Assembly (NCBI RefSeq): GCF_900660615.1
Contig: NZ_LR215023.1
Location: forward strand, 1,214,575 to 1,278,574
Source: Malacoplasma iowae
GTDB lineage: Bacteria > Bacillota_I > Bacilli_A > Mycoplasmatales > Mycoplasmoidaceae
Reading direction: 5' to 3'
DNA length: 64,000 bases
In this document: positions 41,358 through 53,145 of the stretch, one piece after another
Numbering within the stretch: position 1 is the first letter of the stretch
Layout of the letters: every line of letters starts with the position of its first letter
Made by a program: the position numbers and the translations under genes
Notes under the pieces: generated by a model
What the model saw: only the letters and a program-made list of their open reading frames with translations
Told to the model about the DNA's origin: nothing
The model's database searches: none

Positions 41358-43865
41358 TTATTTACTTGTTGATTTTTTATCTTTTGTTTCTTTTGTCTCT
41401 TTTTGTTCTTTTGGTTCTTCTTGTTTTTGTTGTTTTGTATTTGAATCTGTTTTGCTTGTTGATTCTAATTTTTCTTGATCTTTAGAGTTTTCTTTTTTGT
41501 TATCAGAAGATTTGCTTGTTGTTGTTTTTTGTTCTTCTTTTGAATTCTCTTTTTTGTTATCAGAAGATTTAGACTCTTCTTGTTTTTTTGTTTTAGCTTC
41601 TTCTTCTTTTTTCTTTTGTTGTTCAGCTTTCTTTTCTAAAACTTCTTTTGGAAGTTGTTTGTGTTTGTGGATGTAATCAATTTGCGGTTTAACAATTGTT
41701 TCTAAAGTTAACAATGATTCAACAATTAGATCTAATTCTTTTCTATTTTCTCTAATTATTTTGCAAGCATATTCATATTGTTTTTTAATAATTCTATCAA
41801 TTTCTTTATCTATTGCTAAAGCTGTTGTTTCAGAATAAAGTTTTTGTTGATAAGGATTAATAGAACCTTCAGAAGGTACATATTGAGTCATACCCACATC
41901 AGACATACCAAGTTGCATTACCATACTTCTAACTATATTAGTAACTTTATATAAGTCATTTGATGCTCCTGTAGATACAGCGTCTTTACCATAAATTATT
42001 TCTTCACTTGCTCTACCACCAAGTGCACCAGCAATCATACCTAATAGGTCAGATTTCTTTTGAATTGATAATTCTTGAATTTCTGGAACAGAAAGTGTAT
42101 ATCCAGCAGCTTGTCCTCTTGGAATGATAGTAATTTTTTGAACAACATCACTTCCTTTTGTATGAAGACCAACAAGAGCATGGCCTGCTTCATGATAAGC
42201 AATTTGTTTTTTCTCTTCTGGTGAAATAACTCTAGTTTTCTTAGCTGGACCTGCAATTACTCTATCAATTGCTTCATCCAAGTCTTCTGTATTAATTGAA
42301 GTTTTATTTTTTCTAACAGCTAATAATGTAGCTTCATTTAACACATTTTCAAGTTGCGCACCTGAAAAACCTGGTGTTCTTCTTGAAATATCTTCAAGGT
42401 CAACTGATTTAGATAAATTTTTGTTTCTAGAGTGAATTTGTAATATTGCAGTTCTTTCTTTAATATCTGGAAGGTTAACTTGAATGTGTCTATCAAATCT
42501 TCCTGGACGTAATAATGCTTCATCTAATACATCAAGTCTATTAGTTGCAGCCATTACAATAACACCACTTCTTCCACTAAATCCATCCATTTCAGCTAAT
42601 AATTGGTTAAGCGTTTGATCAGCTAAAGAACCAGAAGTTGTTTCAAGTTTACCTCTTTTAGAACCAACAGAGTCAATTTCATCAATAAAGATAATTGATG
42701 GTGCAGCTTTTACAGCTTTTTGGAATAAATCTCTAACTCTTTTAGCACCAACACCAACTAACATATCTTCAAAAGCAGACCCTGAAACTTGGAAGAAAGG
42801 AACTTTTGCTTCACCTGCAACTGCTTTAGCTAATAAAGTTTTACCAGTACCTGGTGGTCCATATAGGATTACCCCTTTAGGAACACGAGCTCCCATTGCA
42901 GCATATCTTTCAGGTCTTTTTAAGTAATCAACTATTTCAATTAGTTCACCTTTTTCTTCTTCAATTCCAGCTACATCTGTGAATTTAACATCTGATTGAG
43001 CAATTTTAGCTTGTGATTTTCCAATACCAAAAATGCTGTCAGCTCCTCCAGCTGCTCCACCTTGCATACCTTTGAAACTTTTGAAAATTAAAACAATTAT
43101 AATAATTGAAACTATAAGTGGAAGTATATTAAGTATTACACCTAATCAATTTGTAGATTGAGCTTGAACAGATGCATTTGATGCTAGACCTTGAAAGGTA
43201 TCTTTCATAGCCGTTGTAAGATTGCTATCTTTAGTTCAAGTTTCTGTTGACACTGCAGCATCTGTTTCTAAAGTTAATAAATTTGTTAACGGTGATTTTG
43301 CAGAACCAGAATTTGCTCCAGTTGTTGTCCCTTTCTTTTCAACAGTTCCTGTTGCATTGTCTATTCTTATATTACCTAAAAGAATATAAATATCTGGTCC
43401 AGTTGTATTATTTGTCAATCTTACTAAACTAGCTGTAATAAAAAAACCACTAAAATTGTTACCATAAACAATGCTTATTTGATCATTGCTATTTAAATAA
43501 ACAGTTGGAATAGTTCCTTTTCTGATTGTTCTTTTGTCACCATTAGCACTAGTAAGGGTAAAACTTTCTCCATCAGTGGCACTTACTTCTTTTACATCAA
43601 AATGTTTCGCTCCACTACCAGCGAAAGAAACAGCAATACCTGCAAAAATACCAACTACTACTATCCCCCCCACACTTCATCAAAGAACTTTTCTTCAATT
43701 TATTTTTTCTTTGTTTTTAGGGTTTGGTTGGTTTAAATTTTCTTTTTTTATTCTTTCAAAATCATTATCTTTTTTTTGTGGTTCACTAGCATCTGTTTTT
43801 TTATCTTCAAACTCTAATTGTTGTAACCTTTTTTGAACATATTTGTTTAAATATTTTTTATACAC
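41358..43865 (-). CDS. ftsH: ATP-dependent membrane zinc protease FtsH
   Basis: 835 residues, longer than the usual 650. It is a membrane-anchored AAA protease for quality control. N-terminal span near 65-85, an extracellular domain of about 150 residues with Thr/Asn-rich inserts, second span near 240-260. AAA domain: [14 protein letters not shown] (Walker A), [11 protein letters not shown] (Walker B), [20 protein letters not shown] (SRH). Protease: [13 protein letters not shown] zinc site. The last ~115 residues are Lys/Glu/Ser-rich with two copies of [12 protein letters not shown]. The start is GTG at 43865 (AAAAAGGAGTATATA before it), overlapping hpt by eight bases; no in-frame ATG precedes the first span. 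Confidence 0.96.
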
Positions 43866-44397
43866 TATATACTCCTTTTTTCAAAATACCTATGTATGGT
43901 AAATTTCTAAATTTTTCTTTGTAATCTAATCCAAATCCAACTAAAAATTTGTTTGGAACATCAAAACAATAATAATCAGGGTTAAAATCAACTTTTCTTC
44001 CTTCTTGTTTATTCAATAGTGAGATAACTCTTATTGATTTACAAGATCTTTCTTTAAGGTAATCAAAAACATATTTAACTGTATATCCAGAATCAACTAT
44101 ATCTTCAACAAGTAAAACATTTTTGCCTTTAATATCTGTTTTAATATCTGTAACTATTTCTGGTAATCCGATAGCTTTATCCATTCCTTTAAAACTTGAA
44201 ACTACCATGAAATCCATTTCAAGATCTGTTTTAATATTTGAAACTAATTGACCAAAAAAAGGAATACAACCTTTAAGCAAACCTATAATAACAATTTCTT
44301 CATTTTTATAAGTATCATCAACTCAGTTGGCAGCTTTTTTTATTCCTTCAATAATTTCTTTTTCACTTATTAAAACTTCTTCTATTCTGTTGTCCAT
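43858..44397 (-). CDS. hpt: Hypoxanthine(-guanine) phosphoribosyltransferase
   Basis: 179 residues, the usual length. It makes IMP or GMP from the bases and PRPP. The PRPP loop VLLVEDIVDSGYTVKYVFDY is plain. Other blocks: IVIIGLLKGCIPFFGQLVSN (PPi loop) and FLVGFGLDYKEKFRNLPYIG (C-terminal Mg/purine site). ATG 44397 follows GAGTGAAG. Its end overlaps the GTG of ftsH, the hpt-ftsH order also seen in many Firmicutes. TGA Trp occurs near residue 25. Confidence 0.96.
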
Positions 44398-44467
44398 CTT
44401 CACTCATTCTTCAATAAATTAGTATATAAAAAATATTAACATAAATATTTATTAACTATATAAAACA

Positions 44468-44929
44468 CTAAATACTTTTTAGTATTAAAGAGCAATTAGA
44501 TTGTACTAATAGTTTATTTTCTTCTCATCTTGTTGCTTTTAATGACACATTATTACAATTTAATATTTTTCTTAATAACATTCTCATTTCAAATTTATAG
44601 TTAGCAAGCATTATATGTTCGCTTATAAATGTAATATCAACATTATTAATTTTGAAACCACATCTATGCATAATGCTTATAACTTTTTGTAACATAGTTA
44701 AAGAATTAATATTTTTGTTTTTAGGGTCTGAATCACTAAAATACTCGCCTATGTCTCCAACACCTAATGCTCCAAGAATGGCATCAATTATAGAGTGTAG
44801 AATAATGTCACCATCTGAATGGGCTACTATTTTATAATCAGATTTAATAATCATTCCTGATAATTTTTGTCACGAATTTTTTTCTTCTATAATTTTGTGT
44901 ATATCAGTTGAATTTCCAATTAATATCAC
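44468..44929 (-). CDS. ispF: 2-C-methyl-D-erythritol 2,4-cyclodiphosphate synthase
   Basis: 153 residues. It makes the cyclic diphosphate of the MEP isoprenoid pathway. Metal-site residues are visible: Asp-x-His in ILIGNSTDIHKI, His in VAHSDGDIILHSIIDAILGA, and the IGEYFSDSDPKNKN loop. The C-terminal KATRWEENK matches the family's T-(T/R)-E-x-L-G-F region in altered form. The start is GTG at 44929 (GAGGTG upstream), needed because the Asp-x-His lies ahead of the first ATG (44854). Its presence with ispE shows an MEP pathway, found in only some mollicutes. Confidence 0.9.
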
Positions 44930-45041
44930 TATATAACACCTCAATATATAAGTAAAAATATTATATTTCTTTTGAGAATATTTTTCACGAAATTATTTAA
45001 ATTTAAAATTATGTTTTTATTAGTCATTAAAACTTAACTAA

Positions 45042-45073
45042 ATAAAAAAAGTACATTATATAAATGTACTTCT
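45042..45073 (-). terminator. Terminator of the MacB-like ABC system
   Basis: AAGTACATT (45049-45057) pairs with AATGTACTT (45063-45071). On the minus strand it is followed by seven U. Confidence 0.92.
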
Positions 45074-45080
45074 TAAAAAA

Positions 45081-45905
45081 TTAAAGTTGGTCTGGTTCTA
45101 ATGGGTTTTCATTTATAGTCATATTTTGAATAACACCATCAATAACATAAAAAACCTTGTTCGCAATTTTTGCTATGTTTGAATCATGAGTAATAATAAC
45201 AATAGTTGTGTTTTTCTTTTTGTTTATATCTTTAAGTATTTTCAAAATTGTTTTACTCATTTTTGAATCAACAGCACCTGTTGGTTCATCTCCAAAAATA
45301 ATTTTTGGGTTTTTTGCAATAGCTCTAGCAATAGCTACTCTTTGTTGTTGACCACCAGATAATTCACTAGGAAATTTTTTTCTTCAATCATATAGGTTTA
45401 CAAGTTTAAGAGTTTCATCAACTATTGATTTGTTATTTCCTTTTTTGTTTAAGTTATATCCAGCTAACACATTTTCATAAACATTTAAAGTAGATAACAA
45501 ACCATATTCTTGAAATATATATCCTACATATTTTCTTCTAAATGAAGTAAGTTCAGCATTACTTAAATTTGTTAAATTAAAACCATTAACAATAACATCT
45601 CCAGTGGTTGCCCTATTTAATCCAGATAAGATATTCATTAATGTGGTTTTACCAGATCCAGATTTACCAAGGATAACAACAAATTCCCCCTCTTTTATTT
45701 CTATGTTAATATCTTTAAGAACATGATTTACAATGTATCCGTTTGTGTATTTTTTATTAACATTAGTTAAATTAAAAATACACCCTTCGTTGTTATTAAC
45801 TTTTTTTGGTCCATTATGTTTTTTATTTAATTTAATTACATCATTTATTTCTTTTAATATAAGTGGATCAATTTTTTGTTTTTTTTCTGATTTATTATGA
45901 TTCAT
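45081..45905 (-). CDS. ABC transporter ATPase, MacB/LolD type
   Basis: 274 residues. Walker [22 protein letters not shown]-loop [19 protein letters not shown], signature [18 protein letters not shown], Walker [15 protein letters not shown], and H-loop IVIITHD: the profile of ATPases that work with FtsX-like permeases. A Lys/Asn-rich leader of about 45 residues precedes the domain. ATG 45905 is chosen because GGGTGA lies at a proper distance; the GTG at 45914 is the alternative. It sits 14 bases after the stop of the giant permease gene it presumably energises. Such systems act as mechanotransmitters or exporters of lipoproteins and peptides. Confidence 0.92.
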
Positions 45906-45919
45906 AAAATTCACCCAAA

Positions 45920-48900
45920 TTATTTTATTGCTCTTGTTAAATTCATTTTCTTAATTCTATATCAAGCTATTCAATAAGAACATAAGAAGATAATTATTAC
46001 ACTTGATGCACTAAGAACATAATGTCACCATACAAAAGACATAACAAGTAGTATACCAGCAAAATGGAAAATGATATTAACATATATAAAGTTTATTAAT
46101 AATGAGAATGGAATAGATATTATTAACCCTAATAAGAATACTGGGAAATAAACAGCCAAGAATGTACCAGCATTCTTATCATCAGGATAACCTAAACATT
46201 TTAATATAGATGCTAGTTTAATTGAGTCCCCAATAATCATTGATGAAATCAATATTACTATTAATAGCGAAACAATAATTATTATAGATAAAACAACTGT
46301 TTGAACATTATTTGTAGTTGTTGTTAAATTTTGAAAAACTGCAAATAAAGAATTACGAGAATCCGCTTGAGACAATATTGTGAAAGACGAACTTTGTCCA
46401 AACGTACTGCTTAATATTGTTATTGCAGAATCAACTGATGTTATTCCATCAAATCCAGTTAAGTCTTTTATTTTTTGATAGTTAGGAATACCATTTTTTT
46501 CTGGAGTTGCTGCAAATAGTTCTCTAATTGTTGCATTATTTTCTATTTTATCAACAGCTGCATATATTCCACTTGGTGAATATATCGAAACACCTTGAGT
46601 TACTTCAACTAGATTTTCATCTGTTGAGAATATTCCATTAAAACCACTTATTTCTGAAACAAAATCTTTTTTTGCTGGTAAGTCTTCAACTGATGATCAA
46701 TCAACTGTTGAATGGAGATCGCTGATTTTTGTTGGTAAAGGAATTTTTTTATTATTTATTTCTAATCCCAATATTTTATTAGCGTCATATCTACTAATAA
46801 AGAATTCACTTCCTTGATATGTTGTTGTAATGTCAACTACTTTGAAATGTGCCAACACATCAGGAACTTCTCCATCTTTTGAATAATAATCTCTTGAATA
46901 TCTATCAGTTGTGTTTGTAACTTTAACTTCTAAAGTATCACCAATATTTAAGCCATATTGCTTTTTAGCAAATTCATTAATGATTATTGGATAGTATTCA
47001 ACATTATTAATGACTTCAGCATTTTGATTTAATTTATTGTTTATTTGAATATCATTTTCATTTTTTAATAATATTCTTTTTGTGTTTTTATCAATACCTA
47101 TAGCGTTTAAAGAATCTGCGATAACAGAATTTTTACCATTAATTTTTTCAATATTGAAATTTATATATGAATAAGGCTCATCATTTTTATTAACTATAAT
47201 TTTGTTGTAATTAATGTTGTAAGAAAACTCAGCATAATCTGGATTTTCATAAACAGATAAAATTAAAATTACAAAATCTTTTTTAATTTTAGTTCATAAA
47301 TTAACAATTTTATTATCATCGAAAACACGATAGTTTCCTGTGTTTGAATCATAGAATGCTGTCGATGCACTTGAATCTTGACCAACCTCTTTTGTAAATG
47401 ACATAAGTGCATCTTTGTATGTTTTAGTTTGACTACTTAAAGTAATTTCATTTTTAGTATCAGTAATCATTTTTTCAAACATGCCTTTAAATCTTTCTTT
47501 TGCATAGTTTGAATTGTTTGGAGGCATCAGTCTTTCAGCGATAGATCAAGGATTGGCACTCAATGATGTTCCTGCAATACCTAAATTTATATCAGCTAAA
47601 GCTTTTGTTGTTGTGTTGTATGTTAAATAGTCAATTCTTGTTTTTTGTAAATTACTATCAACACTTGAAACTAATTGATAATTCCCATATTTTGTAACAT
47701 AATCAACGAATGTTTTATCATTTTTATAAGCATTATATCCAGATCCATTAGTTAAATAATTTTGTGTTATCAAATCTTTTGAGTCCATTACTTTTATTTC
47801 ATCTTCAGTATAAGGAGTCACATTAAAATAACGGTTCTTATTTAAACTCATACCTTGAGCAGTGTATGGAACAGCATAATATTGTCCACCCTGAACTGTT
47901 GGTGTAGTTAAGTTTAATGAATATAAATAATTTCTAGGTTCAAATGATTTTTTAGCTGAATAATCAAATCTATCATATGTAGCTAATGAAAAAGTTAAAG
48001 AAAGCATTAATGCAGATGACATAACTGATAAAATGATTAATCTTCATAAAGACAAGAAAGCAACTGATGATTTAAATCTTGTCATGATGCTAAATTGTTT
48101 AAATGGTTTTTTCATGTATTCAGAAAGACGAGACATTTTATATTTAGCATCATCTTTCATAAACTCTGATGTTTCACCTCTCAATGATATTCAAGAAAAT
48201 AAAATACATATTCCTAAAAATAACACCAAAATAAATAAACACACTCCAAGCAATACAGCTATCGAGAATGGTGATATTAAAGTTGGAACTGTTCAAAAAC
48301 CACCAAGTAATAAAATAGCTTTTCATTGAAGTAAGAAACCAATAGTATAACCAATAACAGAACCTAAAACAGTTGGAATACCAACAAGTAAACAAATCGC
48401 AAAAATGATTTCAACTTTTTTATAACCATTAGCTTGCATAATACCCAAGCTGTTTCTATTGTTATCAATAAATCTTCTAATAATAACAGTTGAAACAAAA
48501 ATCGATAAAGCTAATACAAATGTTGTAAGAAAAGCTGAAACAACAGATACTGTTCTTACTATTTGTGGTACAAATTGTACTCTTAAAGCTGTTGGTGACA
48601 ATGTATTACTAGTGTCATCAAACATGTAAGCTGGTTTTATGTTAGTTGGTCATGACATATATTTTGCTGATAAAGAATTTATTTGGTCTAATATTCTTTG
48701 TTTATTTGTAACATTACTATTAAATTTACCAACTATGAAAGCTTCAATTTCACTTCCTCTAAAAGCATCATAAATTCTTTCATATCCATTATTGTTTGTA
48801 TAAACAACTTGTTCTTTTTCTTTATTTGGAACAACATTAGAAAAAGAAACAACAGGGTACATAAAGTCAGGTGAAATACCTGTTCCAATAATTATATAAG

Positions 48901-50086
48901 GTGTACTATCAATATACACTTTGTAGGTGTCTGGTATAGTTTGAAACCAAGCATCAAATTCTTTTTGTGTATCACTTATATGGTTTCTTCAATCATCATA
49001 AGGATATATTTTTTTACTATTATTAGATAGATAATCTGGAGAAACTACAATTTCATAACTTGAAAAATCTTCATACTTACCTGTAATTGGTGCAGTTGAT
49101 CCAGATAATGTAAAAGTTAAATTATAGATTTTATTGTTAATAAAATCTTTTCCATTAGTTTCTTTTCCCATTGCAAAATCAGCAAGATTTTTTAAATACT
49201 GTTGAGCTTTTTTTGCAGATTGATCAGTTAATCCATTACCATTATATGGATTAAAACTAGGATTTGATTTTGTATATGTTCATAACGATTCAAATTGTTT
49301 TTGAGCATTCGAATCACTTCATGAAGCTTTATAAAGATATTCAGCTAATAATCTAGATTTATTTAAAGTATCTGTTGAAAAATTATCAAAAATTAAATTA
49401 TAAAGATTTGTTGGTTTAGATAATTTATCATTACCATTATAGATATAACCATCTCTATAATAAACTAATTTATCGATTTCATATTCAGTTGATGATTCTA
49501 CAACTTTATAAAATATATTTTGTTTTGTGTTATTTATATTTAAAGAAGTAAATCTTCTAAAAGATACTGGAAGTTTTTTTAATTCATCATCATAAATGAT
49601 TTTTATTTGTTTAGATGTAAAATTTGCTAATGCAGATAATTTATCACTTAATTTTTGTTGAAGTTCTTCTTCAGTTTTATAACTTATACTGAATACAAAA
49701 TATTCACTATATAAATATGGTTCACTTTGATTTGGTTTGTAATATTTTTGTCTTATGATTTCATAAGAATTTGTTCAGTCAGAATCACTTGAATTGTTTA
49801 GTGTAGATGGTTTGAACTTTTGAGTTTTTGTATTATCTGTTCCATTTTCAGTTGGAACACCATCTTTTTCATAATTAGCATAACCTAATGAAAAATTTTC
49901 ATTAATAACAAAGTCATGTAAATTACCATTAACAGAAATTGTTTCATAAGATTTTTTTAGGTTTATGTTTGTATTATTAAGTACAGTAAAGATTCCAGTA
50001 GAAAAGAATATCAATAAAAATAAACCTATTATTGATAACTTAGACGACCTAAAAAAACGTAAAACCGACTTAATTATTGTTCACAT
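45920..50086 (-). CDS. Very large FtsX/MacB-type ABC permease
   Basis: 1388 residues in one frame using many TGA Trp codons. One span at residues about 15-35, an extracellular region of about 440 residues, then three or four spans (FLTTFVLALSIFVSTVIIRR, GIPTVLGSVIGYTIGFLLQ and others), a second start-like span (SLWRLIILSVMSSALMLSLTF) with another ~450-residue outside domain, and three C-terminal spans (VVLSIIIIVSLLIVILISSM and on). This is two FtsX/MacB modules in one chain, so it may act as its own heterodimer. LGIMQANGYKK matches the FtsX coupling helix. ATG 50086 follows GGAGTTTATTT. The substrate is unknown. Confidence 0.88.
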
Positions 50087-50099
50087 ATAAATAAACTCC

Positions 50100-50133
50100 A
50101 AAAATTTTTAATATTAGAAAATTAAAAATTTTT
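50100..50133. repeat. AT-only inverted repeat between small gene and permease
   Basis: AAAAATTTTTAAT and ATTAAAAATTTTT, 13-bp perfect arms, overlapping the stop of the 97-residue gene and ending at the GGAG site of the permease. It may modulate translation of the permease or act as a weak terminator. Confidence 0.45.
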
Positions 50134-50415
50134 AGATCTAAATATATCTAAATAGTAATAGTTAAGTATTAAAAAAATTGTTTCAGTTACATTTACATCC
50201 TCGACTGCTTTTAGCTCAGGAGAATTAAATGCAAAAGAAAATTCAACTTTCTTTTCGTTATAGTAAATATCTAAATAATCATTTGCAAAATATATCGCAA
50301 TATTATCGATGTCAAAAATTGCTTGTTCTTTTATCTTAAAGCAAATAAATGCTCAAAATAATATAAACAAATCCTTAAATGTAATTTTCTTCAAATTATT
50401 TTTAAGATGTTTCAT
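50122..50415 (-). CDS. Unknown small protein ahead of the giant ABC permease
   Basis: 97 residues, not recognised. ATG 50415 follows TAATAAGGCTAAAT. There is one weakly hydrophobic stretch near residues 15-30 (FKDLFILFWAFICFKI, the Trp from TGA), then IFDIDNIAIYFANDYLDIYY and an aromatic, acidic C-terminal part. It ends 36 bases before the permease start and is probably co-transcribed with it. The internal TGA hides it from standard-code gene finding. Confidence 0.6.
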
Positions 50416-50657
50416 ATTTAGCCTTATTACTATTAAACTATTCTACCATATTTTTGTTTAATTCTAATTTCTTAGAAATTTACAAAATTTTTAAAAAAGT
50501 ATTTTTTTTCATAAAATTTCTTTTATTTTATAGGATTTTGGTTGTTTTTTGTTTCTTTTTTGGTTAAATTTTAAATTTAATACTGTTGTTTATTAAGATA
50601 ATAAAAATATTTGTTGATTATAGGTTTATAATAGATAAGATGTTTAGGAGATAATTT

Positions 50658-51278
50658 ATGGTATTTATTTTTGATCACCCTCTTATTAAAGATAAGTTAA
50701 CAAGAATGAGAAAAATTCAAACTCAATCAACTAAATTTAGAGACAATTTAAATGAAATCACACAATTAATGGCTTATGAAGTTACAAAAAATTATGAGCT
50801 TAAAGATATTGAAATAGAAACACCAATTTCAAAAATGACTGGTAAAAAATTAAAAGATAAGGTTGTTTTAATTCCAATTTTAAGAGCTGGATTAGGAATG
50901 GTAGATGGTCTTAAACAACTTATTCCAACTTCATCAATCGGACATATTGGAATATATAGAGATGAAGAAACTGCTCTTCCAAAACAATATTATTGTAAAA
51001 TGCCTCCTAGTTTAACTGGTGGAAATGCAATTATTTTAGATCCAATGTTAGCAACTGGTGGTTCAGCTTCTGAAGCAATTAAAATAGTTAAACAACACAA
51101 TCCAAAATCTATATCATTTGTTTGTCTTCTTGCAGCTCCAGAAGGTTTAGAAAGACTAAAAAAAGAACACCCAGATATTGATATTTACATTGCATCATTA
51201 GATGAAAAATTAAATGATAAATGTTATATAGTTCCAGGTCTTGGTGATGCTGGTGATAGAATATTTGGGACAAAATAA
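50658..51278 (+). CDS. upp: Uracil phosphoribosyltransferase
   Basis: 206 residues, the usual length. It makes UMP from uracil and PRPP. Blocks: IFDHPLIKDKLTRMRK at the start, VVLIPILRAGLGMVDGL, AIILDPMLATGGSASEAI (PRPP loop), CLLAAPEGLERL, and the C-terminal uracil site VPGLGDAGDRIFGT. ATG 50658 follows TAGGAGATAATTT. It is a single gene; 50416-50657 holds only its promoter region and that of the divergent gene. Confidence 0.97.
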   Translation: MVFIFDHPLIKDKLTRMRKIQTQSTKFRDNLNEITQLMAYEVTKNYELKDIEIETPISKMTGKKLKDKVVLIPILRAGLGMVDGLKQLIPTSSIGHIGIYRDEETALPKQYYCKMPPSLTGGNAIILDPMLATGGSASEAIKIVKQHNPKSISFVCLLAAPEGLERLKKEHPDIDIYIASLDEKLNDKCYIVPGLGDAGDRIFGTK

Positions 51279-51299
51279 TTATCAAAATTTTTATAAATA

Positions 51300-51349
51300 A
51301 AAAATATGGAATTAGCTAGATTTAATATTCTAACAGTTTCCATATTTTT
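51300..51349 (+). terminator. Terminator of upp
   Basis: AAATATGGAA (51302-51311) pairs with TTTCCATATTT (51337-51347), with an inner TTAG/CTAA pair, ending in T residues that abut the stop of the converging gene. Confidence 0.75.
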
Positions 51350-52471
51350 TTATCTATTATATGATTCTTGAGCTGCATGTGTCATTAATCTATAATCATT
51401 AAAGTTTTTAACATCTGTTAAATCTCAACAATCTGTGTAACTCATTGCTAAAGTTAAATAACTTACAAAGTTTTCAACTCAACCACTAATTCTATGAATA
51501 ATTGGTATTTCTTTAATTAAACCCTCTGATGTTTTAAAAGAAACTTTTTCATTATTAGCAATCGCTATTTCTTGTTGTGCTTTTTTTGTAGACATTCCAT
51601 AAAAAATTTTTTTGTAATCATAGATGTCTGGTCTAAATTCTAAATTAGATTTATCAACTGAATGATCACCAAGTAAGTTTCATGATGTAAATACATCTTG
51701 ATCATTTTTGTTTTTATATCAAATTTCACCAGGTGATTCTCAACATTGACTAAACAATCTTCCACACATTACATAATCAGCACCTAAGAAAAGTGATTTT
51801 ATAATATAATCATAATTTTTCATTCCACCATCAGCTACAATCTTTGCAGGTTTTTTAGTGAAATTAATTTTATAAGATTCATACATTTTCATTTGTATTT
51901 TTTTACACTCAACAATTAAACTTCCCATTGGGTAAAAAATTCCTGTATTAGAAGCTGTTAAACAACCACTTCCACCACCAATTCCAACTCTAATGTAATC
52001 TGCACCTGATTCACTTAAATATCTATATGTTTCTGGGTTAGCTATATTTCCACACATAACAACTACTTTATTACCAAATTCCAATTTTAGATATCTAATA
52101 ACATCTTGCATTTTTTTCATGTGGCCATTTGCTATGTCAATACATATATAAATTTTTTCTAACGTTTTTAAATAACTTAAGTTCTTCTTTACATACTCTT
52201 CTGTTTCGCCAAGACCCATAGCTACAAAACATTTATCTATGAATTTTATCCTATTTTCAAAAGGAACACTTCTTGGCATAATAACATTTATTTTATTTTC
52301 CTCAAAATATTGATAAGTTTTTTCATCAACAACTGAAGACATTGGAGCTGTAAATAAAGGCAGTTTACCATTAATAAATGGATTGCATTGACTTCTTGTT
52401 CTTATGTTTGTAACAGCTTTAGGATAAATACAAACTTCTTGAATGCTAAATAATAAATCATTCTTACTCAT
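51350..52471 (-). CDS. GMP reductase / IMP dehydrogenase family protein without CBS domains
   Basis: 373 residues. Blocks: LPLFTAPMSSVVDEKTYQYF, YICIDIANGHMKKM, VVVMCGNIANPETYRYLSES, the active-site loop DYIRVGIGGGSGCLTASNTG with the catalytic Cys, IVADGGMKNYDYIIKSLFLG, and FYGMSTKKAQ. IMP dehydrogenases carry a CBS pair of about 120 residues, absent here, and the length is close to GMP reductase. I favour GMP reductase (GMP to IMP), which fits base salvage with hpt, but IMP dehydrogenase activity is not excluded. The gene is 17 bases after tdk, in the same direction. Confidence 0.82.
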
Positions 52472-52488
52472 AAAATCATTACCTCTAA

Positions 52489-53130
52489 TTATTTTTTATA
52501 TTGAGTTTTAAAGTTTTTTATTTTTTCATCTATTGGTTTGTTTGGTACTTTATGATGGTGTCTACATCTAACAGTATAAGCCTCATAATTTCCAATCTGA
52601 ATTATTGGAGAATTATATGATGCTGGTTTATTTTCAATTAATCTTTGTGTAATTGTTCCTGGGGCACCACACTCAGTACAGACAGCACTTAGTTTTGTAA
52701 CATGTTCAGCATGACATGATAAAGCTGCTGTCACTTGAAAAGGTTCGTTTTTAAAATCTCTATCAAGTGCTGCAACATAAACAATAACACCAGAATCTGC
52801 TAGTCCTTCACAAACCTTAACTATTTTAGGATCAGCAAATTGTGCTTCATCTATTGCAACAACTTGTGGGTGAACAATATTGTTTAATACATGTTCTAAA
52901 ATTTCATATGGATCTGAAAATTCAATAGCACTCATGTTTCTACCATCTCTTGAAGCAACAACTTTTTTGCTTCTAGTATCAATTGATGGTTTAAATAACA
53001 AAAAAGAAACATCTGCATATTCAAGTCTTTTTAATCTTCTTAATAGTTCTTCAGATTTACCAGCAAACATTGGTCCACATATTAATTCAATTCATCCTTT
53101 TTCTTTTCCAAAAGCATTAAATTTTGCCAT
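52489..53130 (-). CDS. tdk: Thymidine kinase
   Basis: 213 residues. It phosphorylates thymidine. Walker A-like [34 protein letters not shown] (catalytic Glu), the lasso [14 protein letters not shown] with its zinc Cys pair, and a C-terminal VRCRHHHK zinc half (Cys plus His). It is the type-II family, tetrameric in relatives. ATG 53130 follows GGAGGAATTT. It lies between ychF and the GMP-reductase-type gene in one block of minus-strand genes. Confidence 0.96.
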
Positions 53131-53145
53131 AAATTCCTCCAAATA

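Noticed and set aside
51350..52471. Full-length IMP dehydrogenase
   Set aside because: There are no CBS domains and the length is too short; GMP reductase or a CBS-less form is more likely.
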